Assembly: GCA_048498995.1 (NCBI GenBank)
Contig: JBEHWX010000030.1
Span: 1 to 58,747, forward strand
DNA from: JBEHWX01 sp048498995
GTDB taxonomy: Bacteria; Bacteroidota; Ignavibacteria; OLB7
Direction: 5' to 3'
DNA length: 58,747 nt
The notes under the pieces are model-generated. The model worked only from the letters and a program-made list of their open reading frames with translations. It made no database searches and was not told the origin of the DNA. The position numbers and the translations under genes are program-made. Positions 8,967-18,900 of this stretch are shown piece after piece; position 1 is the first letter of the stretch; every line of letters starts with the position of its first letter.

Positions 8967-11488
8967 CAGACGAGCCTCCTGAGCGTGTCCAGAAGAACCT
9001 TCTGATCGAACGTCGGCTTGGTCAGATAAGCGTTGGCGCCCACTTCGATGCCGCGGCGCTTATCCTCTTCCCGCGCCAGGGAGGTCACCAGGATCACCGG
9101 CAGGCTCGCGTGCCGCGCGTCGCCGCGGATGGCGGCGGTAAGGCCGAGTCCATCCATGTTCGGCATCTGCACGTCGGAGACCACCGCGTCGAAGCGCCTG
9201 GCGCCGAGGCGCGAGAAGCCGTCGAGGCCGTCCACCGCGGTCACCACCTCGTAGCCGGCTCCCTCGAGGATCCGCTTCATCTGCGTGCGCGTCGTGATCG
9301 AATCCTCCACCAGCAGGATGGTCCGCCGCTGGTTGTCGGCGCCGTCGGAGGCGAGCGTCGGCTGCGGCGCGCTCCGCCGCCGGATGCTCCGCGCCAGATC
9401 GTGCGGGTTGAGGATCACGCAGACACGGCCGGAGCCGAGGATCGCCGAGCCGGCCACGTTCCTGACGCGACGGAGCACGCCGGTTTCCGGCTTCAACACC
9501 AGCTCGAGCTCATCGACCAGATCGTCGACCAGCAGCCCGAACAGATCATCCCCCTCCTTGAGCACCACGCAGGGAGCCTCCCGGCGCCCGTCGTGCCGAC
9601 CATCGGAGCGGCGCCCGTCGAGATGGCGCGCCGGCCCGCCGCCGAGCTCGAGCAGCTCGGCAAGCGGCGCGATCGAGATCGGCCTGCCGCTCAGCATGAT
9701 CGTTTCCCGTCCCTCCACCAGATGCACCGCCTCGGAGGAGACCAGGAACGAAGCATGGATCGATTCGACCGGCAGCGCGAAGGGGTGCCCGCCGACCGAG
9801 AGCACCATCATCCGCGCCGTGGCCAGCGTGGCCGGCAGCTCTATCCGGATCGTGGTCCCGGTGCCGGGAGTGGAGATGATCGTGATCGTCCCCTTCAGCC
9901 GCTCGACGTTGGCGCGGACCACGTCCATGCCGACGCCCCGTCCCGAGACATCGGTGATCATGGCGCGCGTGGAGAATCCGGGGGTGAAGATCAGGGCGCG
10001 GATCTGCGAGGGGGTCATCCGGGCGATCTCCTCGCGCGTGGCCACGCCGCGCGCGGCGGCCGCGCGGCCGATCACCTCCAGGTCGAGCCCGGCGCCGTCG
10101 TCGCTCACCTCCACGACCGTGTTCGACGCGGTCTTGTAGGCGCGCACCCGCAGCTCGCCGACGGCCCGCTTCCCCTGCTCGCGTCGCGTTTCCGGAGGCT
10201 CGATGCCGTGGTCGACCGCGTTGCGAAGCATGTGCATCAGCGGGTCCTTCAGCTCCTCGATGATCCGCTTGTCGGCGGTGGTCTCCTGCCCCTCGATCAC
10301 GAGCGTGACATCCTTTCCCTGATCGCGGGCAAGCTGGCGCACCATGCGCGGAAAGAGGTTGAAGAGGGTGGACATCGGCAGCAGACGCGCCGAGCGGATT
10401 CCCTCGCCGAGCTCGTCGGAAAGGAAGTCGAGCCGCGCGCTCTCCTCGGCGATGCCGGAGCGGATCTTCTCCAGACCGTCGCCGAGTCGCTCGAACATGC
10501 CGGCCATCCGGTCGTGAAGCTGGTTGAGCCGCTCGATCGCGGCCTGTCGGCGTCCGGCCGCGCCGGCGCGATCGGCGGCGCGCAGCTCCTTGAGCGCCAC
10601 GCGCTTGGTCTCCAGCTCCCGCATCTGCTCCTCCCACTGTCCGATCAGCACATCGATCTCGTCGCCGCGGCGCGCCAGGCGTGTCCGCGTGACGGCCAGC
10701 TCGCCGGCGTGGGTCATCAGCGCGTCGAGCTTCGCGGCGTCGACGCGGATCGTCTCGATCTGAAGGCCGCGCGGGAGCATGGCCGGATCGGCGCTCCCCC
10801 CGGCGTCGGCAACGGCTTCCGACGCGGCCTCCTCCGGGTCGATCCGCTCCCCGACGGGAATCTCCCGGCCGCGGCCGGCGGCCGTCACTGCGGCGGCCGT
10901 CACGTCGGAGGCCGGCGAGGCGGCGCGCTCGGAGGCTACAGACGTAGACGCGCCCGGCGCCGCGGATATCGACGGGGCGGGCGCGGAGACCTCGGGCGCG
11001 CCGGATACCGATGCGCCGGATCCGGCGGACTCGCTCATCGAAGTGTCGGCGCCGATCGGCGCGGACGCCTCGGGCGCGGGAGAAGAGAATGTCGGAGGAG
11101 CCGCCGACTCCTGTCGGAGTTCGGTCATCGCCTTCCAGACGTCGACGCCGGAGGGCTCGCCGGTCACCGCCTCCTCGACCAGGCGCGCCACCACATCGAC
11201 GGCGCGATAGAGCTTGGCGATCGACTCCGGCGAGAGCGGACGCTCGCCGCGCCGGGCGCCGCCGAGCAGATCCTCCATCCGATGCGCCATCGCCTGGATG
11301 TCGCTGGCGCCGACCATGCCGGCTGAGCCCTTCAACGTATGGACGTCGCGGAACAGCGCCTCGAGCGTTTCCCGATGTCCGGGATCGCTTTCGAGTCGAA
11401 GAAGCCCCTGCTCGATCTGCTGCAGGCGCTCGTCGCTCTCGCTCTTGAAGAGCGCGCACAGCTCCTTGTCGTCTCTGAGGTTGATCAT
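8966..11488 (-). CDS. cheA: CheA histidine kinase fused to a C-terminal receiver (CheA-REC)
   Basis: The 840-residue protein begins with an HPt domain (H50 in RDVHTLKGSAGMVG). An Ala/Ser/Pro-rich linker follows (about 130-230), then a long dimerisation region, the kinase domain (NAVDHGIEPPETRREQGKR, GVGMD, PGTGTTIRIELP), a CheW-like regulatory domain, and a receiver at the end (D772 in VVSDVQMPNMDG, then YLTKP). CheA phosphorylates itself in response to receptor state. The attached receiver, as in WspE and FrzE, may serve as phosphate sink or intramolecular output. No separate P2 (CheY-binding) domain is recognisable, and no cheY gene is present. The gene lies between the chemoreceptor gene and cheB and overlaps cheB by one base. 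No clear Shine-Dalgarno precedes the ATG. Confidence 0.95.
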   Translation of the reverse strand: MINLRDDKELCALFKSESDERLQQIEQGLLRLESDPGHRETLEALFRDVHTLKGSAGMVGASDIQAMAHRMEDLLGGARRGERPLSPESIAKLYRAVDVVARLVEEAVTGEPSGVDVWKAMTELRQESAAPPTFSSPAPEASAPIGADTSMSESAGSGASVSGAPEVSAPAPSISAAPGASTSVASERAASPASDVTAAAVTAAGRGREIPVGERIDPEEAASEAVADAGGSADPAMLPRGLQIETIRVDAAKLDALMTHAGELAVTRTRLARRGDEIDVLIGQWEEQMRELETKRVALKELRAADRAGAAGRRQAAIERLNQLHDRMAGMFERLGDGLEKIRSGIAEESARLDFLSDELGEGIRSARLLPMSTLFNLFPRMVRQLARDQGKDVTLVIEGQETTADKRIIEELKDPLMHMLRNAVDHGIEPPETRREQGKRAVGELRVRAYKTASNTVVEVSDDGAGLDLEVIGRAAAARGVATREEIARMTPSQIRALIFTPGFSTRAMITDVSGRGVGMDVVRANVERLKGTITIISTPGTGTTIRIELPATLATARMMVLSVGGHPFALPVESIHASFLVSSEAVHLVEGRETIMLSGRPISIAPLAELLELGGGPARHLDGRRSDGRHDGRREAPCVVLKEGDDLFGLLVDDLVDELELVLKPETGVLRRVRNVAGSAILGSGRVCVILNPHDLARSIRRRSAPQPTLASDGADNQRRTILLVEDSITTRTQMKRILEGAGYEVVTAVDGLDGFSRLGARRFDAVVSDVQMPNMDGLGLTAAIRGDARHASLPVILVTSLAREEDKRRGIEVGANAYLTKPTFDQKVLLDTLRRLV

Positions 11489-11586
11489 GGGTTCGCTGTT
11501 CCGTATCGACGCGCGCGTGGTCCCGGATCACCCTTCGGGGTGAAGGCTCCGGACACGCGCCAGATGCTGGCCGCGAGGGTGGAGAA

Positions 11587-13053
11587 TCACACCATCGCCT
11601 TGAGCAGATGCGCGGCATCCACGAGATTCTGCACGCCCCCCTTGGTCTGCGTGATGCCGATCGCCGTCTCCTTGGCGCCGGTGTTGAGACTGGACATGGC
11701 GTCGACCACCTGCCGGATGGCCGCGGCCTGCTGCTTCATGTTGAGGGAGATCTGCTGCACCGACTCGAAGGTGCCGCCGACCGAATCGGCCGCGGTGTTG
11801 AACGCCTCGCCGGTTCTGTTGACCAATCTGACTCCTTCCTCGAGCGTCTTGGTTCCTTCCTCGGTCACCATCACGGTGGAGTTGGTCGCCTTCTGGATAT
11901 CGGCCACGAGCATGTTGATCCGCTCGGCGGAGCGCTTGCTCTGATCGGCCAGCTTTCTGATCTCCGCGGCCACGACCGCAAACCCCTTGCCGTGCTCGCC
12001 GGCGCGCGCGGCTTCAACCGCCGCGTTGAGCGCCAGGAGGTTGGTCTGGCTTGCCAGGTCCCCGACCAGGTTGGTGATGTTGCCGATCTGGCTGGTGTGC
12101 TCGCTGAGACGGAGGATCTGCTCGGCGATCGACTCCACGCGATCCTTCAGCTCGGCCATCGCGTCGAGCGTCTGCCCCACCGCCTTGGCTCCCTCGTCGG
12201 CCAGCGACAGCGACTCGCGCGCCACCGCGGAGATAGTCTCGGCCTGCTCGGCCGACTGGCGCGAGGAAGCTCCCAGCTCGTCCATCGTGGCCGTGGTCTC
12301 GTTGACCGCCGCGGCCTGCTGCGTGGCCATCCGCTCCTGTTCGTTGACCGTCGCGGCGATCTGCGACGCGGAGGTCGAGATGGCGGTGACCGTGTCATTG
12401 ATGGTTCTGACGATGCCGGAGGAGATGAGGAAGCCGGCGAACATGGCGACCACCGCGGCCACCCCGGCGCCGATGAAGGCGATCTCGGAGATGGCGTCGA
12501 GCGCCGCGTGCCCCTCCTTGTGCGCCTCGTTGTAATCGGTCAGGCGCATCTGGCGCAGCTCCTCGATCTGCGCGCGAGCCTCATCCATGATCTTCTTCTC
12601 GGTGCCGGCGTGGATCAGCGCGATCACGGTCGCGAATCCCTCGGCGCCCCCCTTCCTGCGGATCTGGATCAGGCTGTCCTGCCACGGGATCAACTGGCGC
12701 TCGATGAGGGTGGCCAGGTGGTTCCACTTGACCAGACGATCCGGCTCGTGCGAGGTCAGCACGCGGATACGATCGATCGTGGTGTCGAACCCCTGACGTC
12801 CACGCTCCAGCGGCTCAAGAAAGGCCTCGTTGCCGGTGATGACGTAGCCGCGGAACCCGGTCTCGTTGTCGAGCAGATCGCGCAGCGCCCGCTGGTTCAA
12901 TCGAAGCAGGTCGTTCTCCTGGTCGATCCGATCGATCGAGTGGGATACCCGCATCCCGGAATAATCCGCGAGCCAGGCGATGGCAAACATCAGGAGAACC
13001 GGAATCGCGTATCCGAGAAGGATCCGTTGACGAAGCTTCATGCTGTTGAGCAT
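11587..13053 (-). CDS. Methyl-accepting chemoreceptor with CHASE3-like sensor
   Basis: The product has 488 residues, or 484 if the ATG at 13041 is used. A first membrane segment (about 12-30, LLGYAIPVLLMFAIAWLA) is followed by a periplasmic helical domain of about 155 residues with the CHASE3-type signature LLDNETGFRGYVITGNE, and a second membrane segment (about 190-212). The cytoplasmic signalling hairpin has the highly conserved tip (TNLLALNAAVEAARAGEHGK). A HAMP linker normally lies between the second membrane segment and the hairpin. Here the hairpin helix seems to begin almost at once (VRTINDTVTAISTSASQIA), so HAMP looks absent. There is no C-terminal tethering pentapeptide for CheR or CheB. 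It is the only receptor in the operon and sits just before cheA, where WspA would be expected to act. Confidence 0.94.
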   Translation of the reverse strand: MLNSMKLRQRILLGYAIPVLLMFAIAWLADYSGMRVSHSIDRIDQENDLLRLNQRALRDLLDNETGFRGYVITGNEAFLEPLERGRQGFDTTIDRIRVLTSHEPDRLVKWNHLATLIERQLIPWQDSLIQIRRKGGAEGFATVIALIHAGTEKKIMDEARAQIEELRQMRLTDYNEAHKEGHAALDAISEIAFIGAGVAAVVAMFAGFLISSGIVRTINDTVTAISTSASQIAATVNEQERMATQQAAAVNETTATMDELGASSRQSAEQAETISAVARESLSLADEGAKAVGQTLDAMAELKDRVESIAEQILRLSEHTSQIGNITNLVGDLASQTNLLALNAAVEAARAGEHGKGFAVVAAEIRKLADQSKRSAERINMLVADIQKATNSTVMVTEEGTKTLEEGVRLVNRTGEAFNTAADSVGGTFESVQQISLNMKQQAAAIRQVVDAMSSLNTGAKETAIGITQTKGGVQNLVDAAHLLKAMV

Positions 13054-13134
13054 ATCGGTGTGTACAATCAGTCGATTGAGACAAGCAGAAACGGGACCTC
13101 CCCCGAGGGGAGCTCCCCGGCGGGAGAGCCGACT

Positions 13135-14220
13135 CTAGGCCACCTCTTCCTCGACATCGAACTCCCCACGGTCGATCATGCCGGCCAGGTCGATCACCGT
13201 GGCCACGGTTCCGGCCATGGTAAGGGTGCCGGTCACGTAGTCGCCGGTCAGCGATCGGGTGGCCAGCGGCGCGGGAGTGATCTCCTCCGGCGTCGGATAT
13301 ATCAGCTCGAACAGGTTGTCGGCGACCACGCCGGCGCGCTGATCCCCGGCGTCGATCACGATCGCCGTGGCCCCGGGAGCCAAGGGCGCCTGCGGCAGCG
13401 ACAGCACCGGCCGCACGTCGACCAGCGTGAGAATCTCGCCGCGGAGATTCATCTGCCCGACGATCTTCGGCGGCGTGCAGGGGACCGGCGTCACCGCGTC
13501 GATGACGGCGAACTCCCGCACCGAGCCGATCTCGACGGCGAACGTTTCCCCACCCAGGCGGAAGAGCGCCATGCCGACGCGGCGAGCGACCTGCTCCTCC
13601 GGCCGGCGCGCAAGAGCCTCGGCGCGCGCCCTGAAGATTCCCCGCTCCTCCTCGGTCGCCAGCGGGGCGAACCGCGGGTGTCCGTCGATCCCCTCCGCTC
13701 TCGGCTCTTCTTCCGACTCGATCGCTTCCGGCTCGATCGCCTCCGGCGCGCTTTCCTCCAGCTCGATCACCGCGTCGGAGGCGCGCAGCAGCGTCGGGGG
13801 ATCGATCAGCGCCACCATGCCGTCGGCGGTTCGGCCGATGGCCGAGATGAACCGCGCGGGAATCTCACCGGCCTGCCCTTCGGCGGCCTGGCCATACTCC
13901 GGAACCGGAGAGCGATCCTCGACGGGGATTCTCCGGACCTCGAGCACCTCGTCGACGATGAGGCCGAAGCGATGCCCGTCGACGCCGAACAGGATCACCA
14001 CGTCGGTGACGGCCGGACGGTGCGGGGCGCGGCCGAGCCGCAGATCCAGATCGATGATCGGCGTGATCGCTCCGCGCACGCTCAGCAGTCCCGCGATGTA
14101 CGGGGGAGCCTCCGCGATCGGCATCAGCTCCGGCAGGGAGAAGACCTCCTCGACCGCCATCGACGGCATGCCGTAGAGCCCGCCGTGCAGGCGGAAAATG
14201 ATGTAGGTGCTGGCTGCCAT
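13135..14220 (-). CDS. cheW: Double CheW-domain coupling protein
   Basis: The 361-residue protein holds two CheW domains. The first is at about 4-150 (YIIFRLHGGLYGMPSMAVEEV, then GLLSVRGAITPIIDL). The second is at about 212-345 (MALFRLGGETFAVEIGSVREF, then GQMNLRGEILTLVDVRPVL). A Glu-rich linker (about 172-190) joins them. CheW links chemoreceptor tips to CheA in signalling arrays. In Wsp and similar systems two separate CheW proteins are usual, so this looks like their fusion, or a scaffold able to bridge two partners. The gene follows cheR by 51 bases and precedes the chemoreceptor gene. Confidence 0.92.
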   Translation of the reverse strand: MAASTYIIFRLHGGLYGMPSMAVEEVFSLPELMPIAEAPPYIAGLLSVRGAITPIIDLDLRLGRAPHRPAVTDVVILFGVDGHRFGLIVDEVLEVRRIPVEDRSPVPEYGQAAEGQAGEIPARFISAIGRTADGMVALIDPPTLLRASDAVIELEESAPEAIEPEAIESEEEPRAEGIDGHPRFAPLATEEERGIFRARAEALARRPEEQVARRVGMALFRLGGETFAVEIGSVREFAVIDAVTPVPCTPPKIVGQMNLRGEILTLVDVRPVLSLPQAPLAPGATAIVIDAGDQRAGVVADNLFELIYPTPEEITPAPLATRSLTGDYVTGTLTMAGTVATVIDLAGMIDRGEFDVEEEVA

Positions 14221-14271
14221 GTGCGGAATCTACTCGGATATCACGCCGTCATGAAAATGTTCTTCCCGGAA

Positions 14272-15855
14272 TCAGGCCCCGGCGCTCCGAAGATAGGCGC
14301 GGAGCTCCCCGGCATCGGCCGGATAATCGGGGATCGGCGAGCGGTCGGGAACGCCCTCGAGCAGGTCGACGGCGATGGCGCGCAGCCTCCCGGCGCGCGC
14401 GTCGCGGCCGCGGCGGCGCTCGATCTCGGCCAGCAGCACATGCGCCGTTACCGACCGCGGAGCCAGGTAGAGAAGCCGCTCCAGCAGGCGCGCGGCCTCG
14501 TCGAGATCGCCACGATCCTCGGCGATCTGTGCCAGGAGAACGTGGGCCGCGTGCGATTCCGGGTCGAGCCGGAGCGCATCGTTGCAGAGCGCGACCGCCC
14601 GATCGTGCTCGCCGCGGCTGGCGTGCGCGGCGGCCACCGCCAGCAGCAGCGGGGCGCCACGATGTCCCTCCCCGATCAGCCTGCTCCCCTCCTCGATCAC
14701 CTCCTCGTATTCCCCGCGCTCCAGCATCGCCGGCGCATGCTCCAGGAGCCGCGCAAGCCGGTCGCCGGCGATCGGCGCGCTTCCGGAGCCGCTTCCCGTG
14801 CCGGAGCCGCTTCCGACGGATGTGGGGGCGGCCCCCGTCGAGGCCGGCCGGCCGGTCCCCGCGGGAGCTCCGGCGCCCCGCGCCCGCGCGTGCGTAACCG
14901 GCGGGGGAGTCGAGGTCGATCGGGCCGAAGGAGACTCCGGCGTCCGTCCGCCGGCGGCATCGCTCCGCGTGGCCTGAGCTCCGGCCGCGGAGGACTTTCC
15001 GGGGCCCCCGGGCCGCGCGGTGGCACCGTCCGAGCGCTGGTAGATAATGGAATCCGGGAAGCGACGCGCCTCGAATCCCGGCATCTCCACGCCGCTCGTT
15101 TCGGCGTGGCCGGTCAGAAGATATCCCCCGGGACGGAGCGCGCCGGCAAAAATGGCGATGGTCCGTCCGATCGACTCCTGATCGAAATAGATGAACACGT
15201 TCCGGCAGAGGATCAGATCGAACTGCTCGAGCGGCGCGCCGGATGCGCTCACCTCCCGCGTCAGGTTGCCGAGGCGGAATCTGACCAGCCCCCGGATCGC
15301 GCGGTCGATCTCCCACCTGTTTCCCTGCTGATGGAAGTACCGGTCGCGCAGGGCCGGATCGACCATCCTGAACGACCATGCGCCGTAGAGGCCGCGGCGC
15401 GCCGTTTCCACCGAGACCGGGCTGATATCGGTGCCGAGCACCATCACCTCCGGCCCCTTCTCCCCGGCGAGCTCCCGCGCGATGATCGCCAGCGAATAGG
15501 CCTCCTCGCCGGTGGAGCAGCCGGCGCTCCAGATACGAAGCTTCCGTCCCTGGCTCCGGGCCTGCTCGACGAGCTCCGGCAGGATGCTCCGGCGAAGCAG
15601 ATCCATCTGCCCCACGTCGCGGAAGAAGTAGCTTTCCCGGTTGGTGATCAGCGCGGCGAACGCTCCCCACTCCCCCTGCGCGCTCCCGTCGGAGCGCTCC
15701 AGCAGCTGAATGTAGACCGTCACGTCGTCGATGCCGAGCGTCCGCTGCCGGCCGGCCAGGGCATCGTCGAGCCCGGCGCGATCCCGGTCGGCGACGCGCA
15801 AGCCGATCTTCTCGACGATCAGCGTCTGCAGCTTATGGAAGAGAATCTGATTCAC
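14272..15855 (-). CDS. cheR: Chemoreceptor methyltransferase CheR with C-terminal TPR region
   Basis: The protein has 527 residues, about twice the size of a minimal CheR. The N-terminal half is a CheR methyltransferase with the SAM-binding motif WSAGCSTGEEAYSLAI, the FRD motif (YFFRDVGQ) and CRNVFIYFD. A low-complexity Gly/Ser/Pro/Ala linker (about 275-355) leads to TPR-like helices (about 360-500, for example AVALCNDALRLDPESHAAHVLLAQIAEDRGD). CheR adds methyl groups from S-adenosylmethionine to receptor glutamates. TPR tails on CheR are typical of WspC and FrzF and are thought to regulate access to the receptor. It is the second gene of the operon, about 90 bases after the sensor kinase. 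Confidence 0.95.
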   Translation of the reverse strand: MNQILFHKLQTLIVEKIGLRVADRDRAGLDDALAGRQRTLGIDDVTVYIQLLERSDGSAQGEWGAFAALITNRESYFFRDVGQMDLLRRSILPELVEQARSQGRKLRIWSAGCSTGEEAYSLAIIARELAGEKGPEVMVLGTDISPVSVETARRGLYGAWSFRMVDPALRDRYFHQQGNRWEIDRAIRGLVRFRLGNLTREVSASGAPLEQFDLILCRNVFIYFDQESIGRTIAIFAGALRPGGYLLTGHAETSGVEMPGFEARRFPDSIIYQRSDGATARPGGPGKSSAAGAQATRSDAAGGRTPESPSARSTSTPPPVTHARARGAGAPAGTGRPASTGAAPTSVGSGSGTGSGSGSAPIAGDRLARLLEHAPAMLERGEYEEVIEEGSRLIGEGHRGAPLLLAVAAAHASRGEHDRAVALCNDALRLDPESHAAHVLLAQIAEDRGDLDEAARLLERLLYLAPRSVTAHVLLAEIERRRGRDARAGRLRAIAVDLLEGVPDRSPIPDYPADAGELRAYLRSAGA

Positions 15856-15945
15856 ACTTCATGTCGTGTCTGAATCCGGATTCCGCCCCGGGACCTCGGC
15901 GCATCGGGGCAACCTCATCACATGTCGTCATTCCACCCGGGCCGG

Positions 15946-18900
15946 TCACCCTCTCCGCTCGGCGGCCAGCGCGGAGAGCACGGCGCCGAGCTCCCGCTCG
16001 ATCGTGGCCAGCAGTCCATCGAGCCCGCCGCTGGCGCATCTCGGATCGCCGTCGGCGCAGGCACGCTCCAGCTCGCGCAGCAGCGGCGCCAGGCGCGTGG
16101 CGCCGAGCACCGAGGAGCTCCCGCTCAACTTGTGCGCCGACATCTCCGCGCTCCGAACATCTCCGCTCCCCATCCCCGCGCTGATCTCCGCGTAGCGGAC
16201 CGGCGCCTCCTTGACGAACAGATCGATCAGCTCGTCCAGAAGGCTCGATTCCCCCCAGGCGTCGAGCGCGCGAAGATCGCCAATCACCGCGGGATCGAGC
16301 ACCGGAGGCTCCGCTCCACCTGCCGCTTCGACCGGCTCCCCGGCCGCCGGCATCTCCGGCCTCCGCGAGACGCGGGAAACGATCTCCGCCAGCTCGTCGA
16401 TATCGACCGGCTTGGAGACGAAGCCATCCATGCCGCAGGCCAGGCAGCGCTCCCGCGCCTCGACCATCGCGTTGGCCGTCAGAGCCACGATCGTGGTCCG
16501 CTCCCCCGGCGCCTCGCGACGCCGGATCTCCTCGGTCGCGGCGAAGCCGTCGAGCTCCGGCATGTGGCAGTCCATCAGGATAAGATCGTACCGGTTGCGG
16601 CCGTGCGCGTCGAGCGCCTCGCGGCCGGTCGAGACAACATCCGCCGAGTAGCCGAGCTTTCTGAGCTGGCCGAGCGTCACCTTCTGGTTGACCAGATTGT
16701 CCTCGGCCACCAGGATCCTCAGCCCGTGCTCGACGGCCGGGGCGGCAACCGGAGCGCCGATCGGCGCTGTGCCCGGCGCGCCGTTGCCGGAGCCACCGGC
16801 CCGACGATGCTCGCCGGTCGAGGCTCCCCGCGACGCCGATCCCGCGGCGAACGCCGGGGCGGACTCCGCGGCGGAGTCCGCGGCCACCGGCAGCTCGGCC
16901 GACTGATCGGCCGGCGCCGCGGCCGGGAGCGCGCCGGAACGGGGACGCTCGAAGGGGATCACGAACCAGAAGGTGGAGCCCGCGCCAGGCTGGCTTTCGG
17001 CGCCGAGCGCTCCTCCCATCATCTCGGCGAGCCGCTGCGAGATCACCAGGCCGAGGCCGGTGCCGCCATAGCGGCGGGTCATCGAGCTGTCGGCCTGCGT
17101 GAAGGGCTGGAACAGTCCCTCCAGGGCCTCCGGCGCGATGCCGATGCCGGTATCGCGCACCTCGAAACGGACGGTGACGACATCCGCGTCCGAGCTCTCG
17201 AGCACGGCGCGGACCGACACGCTGCCGGCATCGGTGAACTTGATCGCGTTGCCGACCAGATTGGTCATGACCTGCCCCACGCGGACCGGGTCCCCCAGCA
17301 GCCGGGGCGGGATGCCAGGATCGACCTGCCAGACGAAATCGATCCCCTTGGCGCGCGCGCGCTCGGCAAGCAGCCCGCAGCTCCCCTCGAGCACGGCGGC
17401 CACGTTCAGATCGATCCCCTCCAGGCTCAGCTTCCCCGCCTCGATCTTCGAGAAGTCGAGGATGTCGTTGATGATCGTCAGCAGGTTCCGGGCACTGGTC
17501 TGGATGATCTCGGTGTATTCCCGCTGCTGCTGGGAGAGCGCGGTATCCAGCAGCAGGCCGGCCATCCCGATGATGCCGTTCATCGGCGTCCGGATCTCGT
17601 GGCTCATGTTGGCCAGGAACTCACTCTTCAGGCGGGCGGACTCCAGGGCGGCGTCGCGCGCGTCGGCCAGCTCCTGATCCATCCGCCGCCGCTCGGTGAC
17701 GTCCTGAATCTGGGAGACGAAGTAGCAGGGGCGCCCATCAGCCCCCCTGACCATCGAGGCGTTGAGCATCACCCAGACATCGTGGCCGTCACTGTGGATG
17801 TAGCGCTTCTCCATCTGATAGCTCTCGATCTCGCCGGCGATCATTCTCCGCCCGAATTCGAGATCCAGCGCCAGATCATCCGGATGGGTGATCGCCTGGA
17901 ACGTCGTGGACAGAAGCTCGCTTTCCTGATAGCCGACGATCTGCAGCAGCGCCTGATTCACGCGGAGCCAGGTGCCGTCGAGCCCGACCAGCGCCATGCC
18001 GATCGGGGCGAAACTGAACGCGCTCCGGATCTGCTCCTGGCTCTCGCGCAGCTCCTGCTCGATCCGCTTCCGCTCGGTGATATCGCTGGCGATGCCGATG
18101 TAGCCGGAGATCTCGCCATCCTCGTCGACGAGCTTGGTGATGGCCATGAGCACCGGGAAGCGATGCCCGTCGCGCGCCACGTAGGTCCACTCGTTCTCGT
18201 CCGGCAGGCCGAGGCGGGCCTTGGCCACGAACGTGTCCAGGCCAATCGCGACCTCCCGCCCGAGCTCCTCGGAGAGCTCGCGGGTGCGCCGCGCCACCTC
18301 GAACGGATCGTGGATCAGCATCGGCGTGACGCGTCCGCAGACCTCGGCGGCGGCATAGCCGAGAAGCCGCTCGGCCGTGGCGTTGAACGTCTGGATCGTG
18401 CCGTCGCGATCGGTCGAGATGATCATGTACGCGGCCGAATCGACGATCGCGCGCAGCAGCGTCATCGTCTCCTGGAGCTTCGTCTCGGCCAGCCGGCGCT
18501 TGGTGACGTCGCGGTAGATGCTCTGCGTCGCGATCACCACGCCGTGCTCGACCCGGGGATTGATATGCCCCTCGAGCACCAGCTTCTCGCCGCTCTTGGT
18601 GCGGAACTCGAGCTCGAGGTAGTCGATCGGCTCCCCGGCCTGGATGCTGGCGAGCCATTGCTCCAGGTGCGCGTGGTAGAAGGGGGAGGCGGCGAACTCC
18701 GGATCGAGCAGATCGTGCGCCGTCAGGTTGGCCAGCTCCTCATCGGTGTAGCCGAAGGCGCGGCGCCAGGCGTTGTTGACGTAGATGAACCGTCCGTGGC
18801 GATCCACGGCGTGGATCAGGTCGTTGGCGCTGTCGAACAGATCGCGGTAGCGCTCCTCGCTCTCGCGCAGGGCGCGCTCCATCCGGCGCTGCTCGGTGAC

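Noticed and set aside
11608..15873. A 1421-codon plus-strand frame opposite the chemosensory genes
   Set aside because: It is antisense to the chemoreceptor, CheW and CheR genes, whose conserved domains fix the coding strand; its translation shows no domain.
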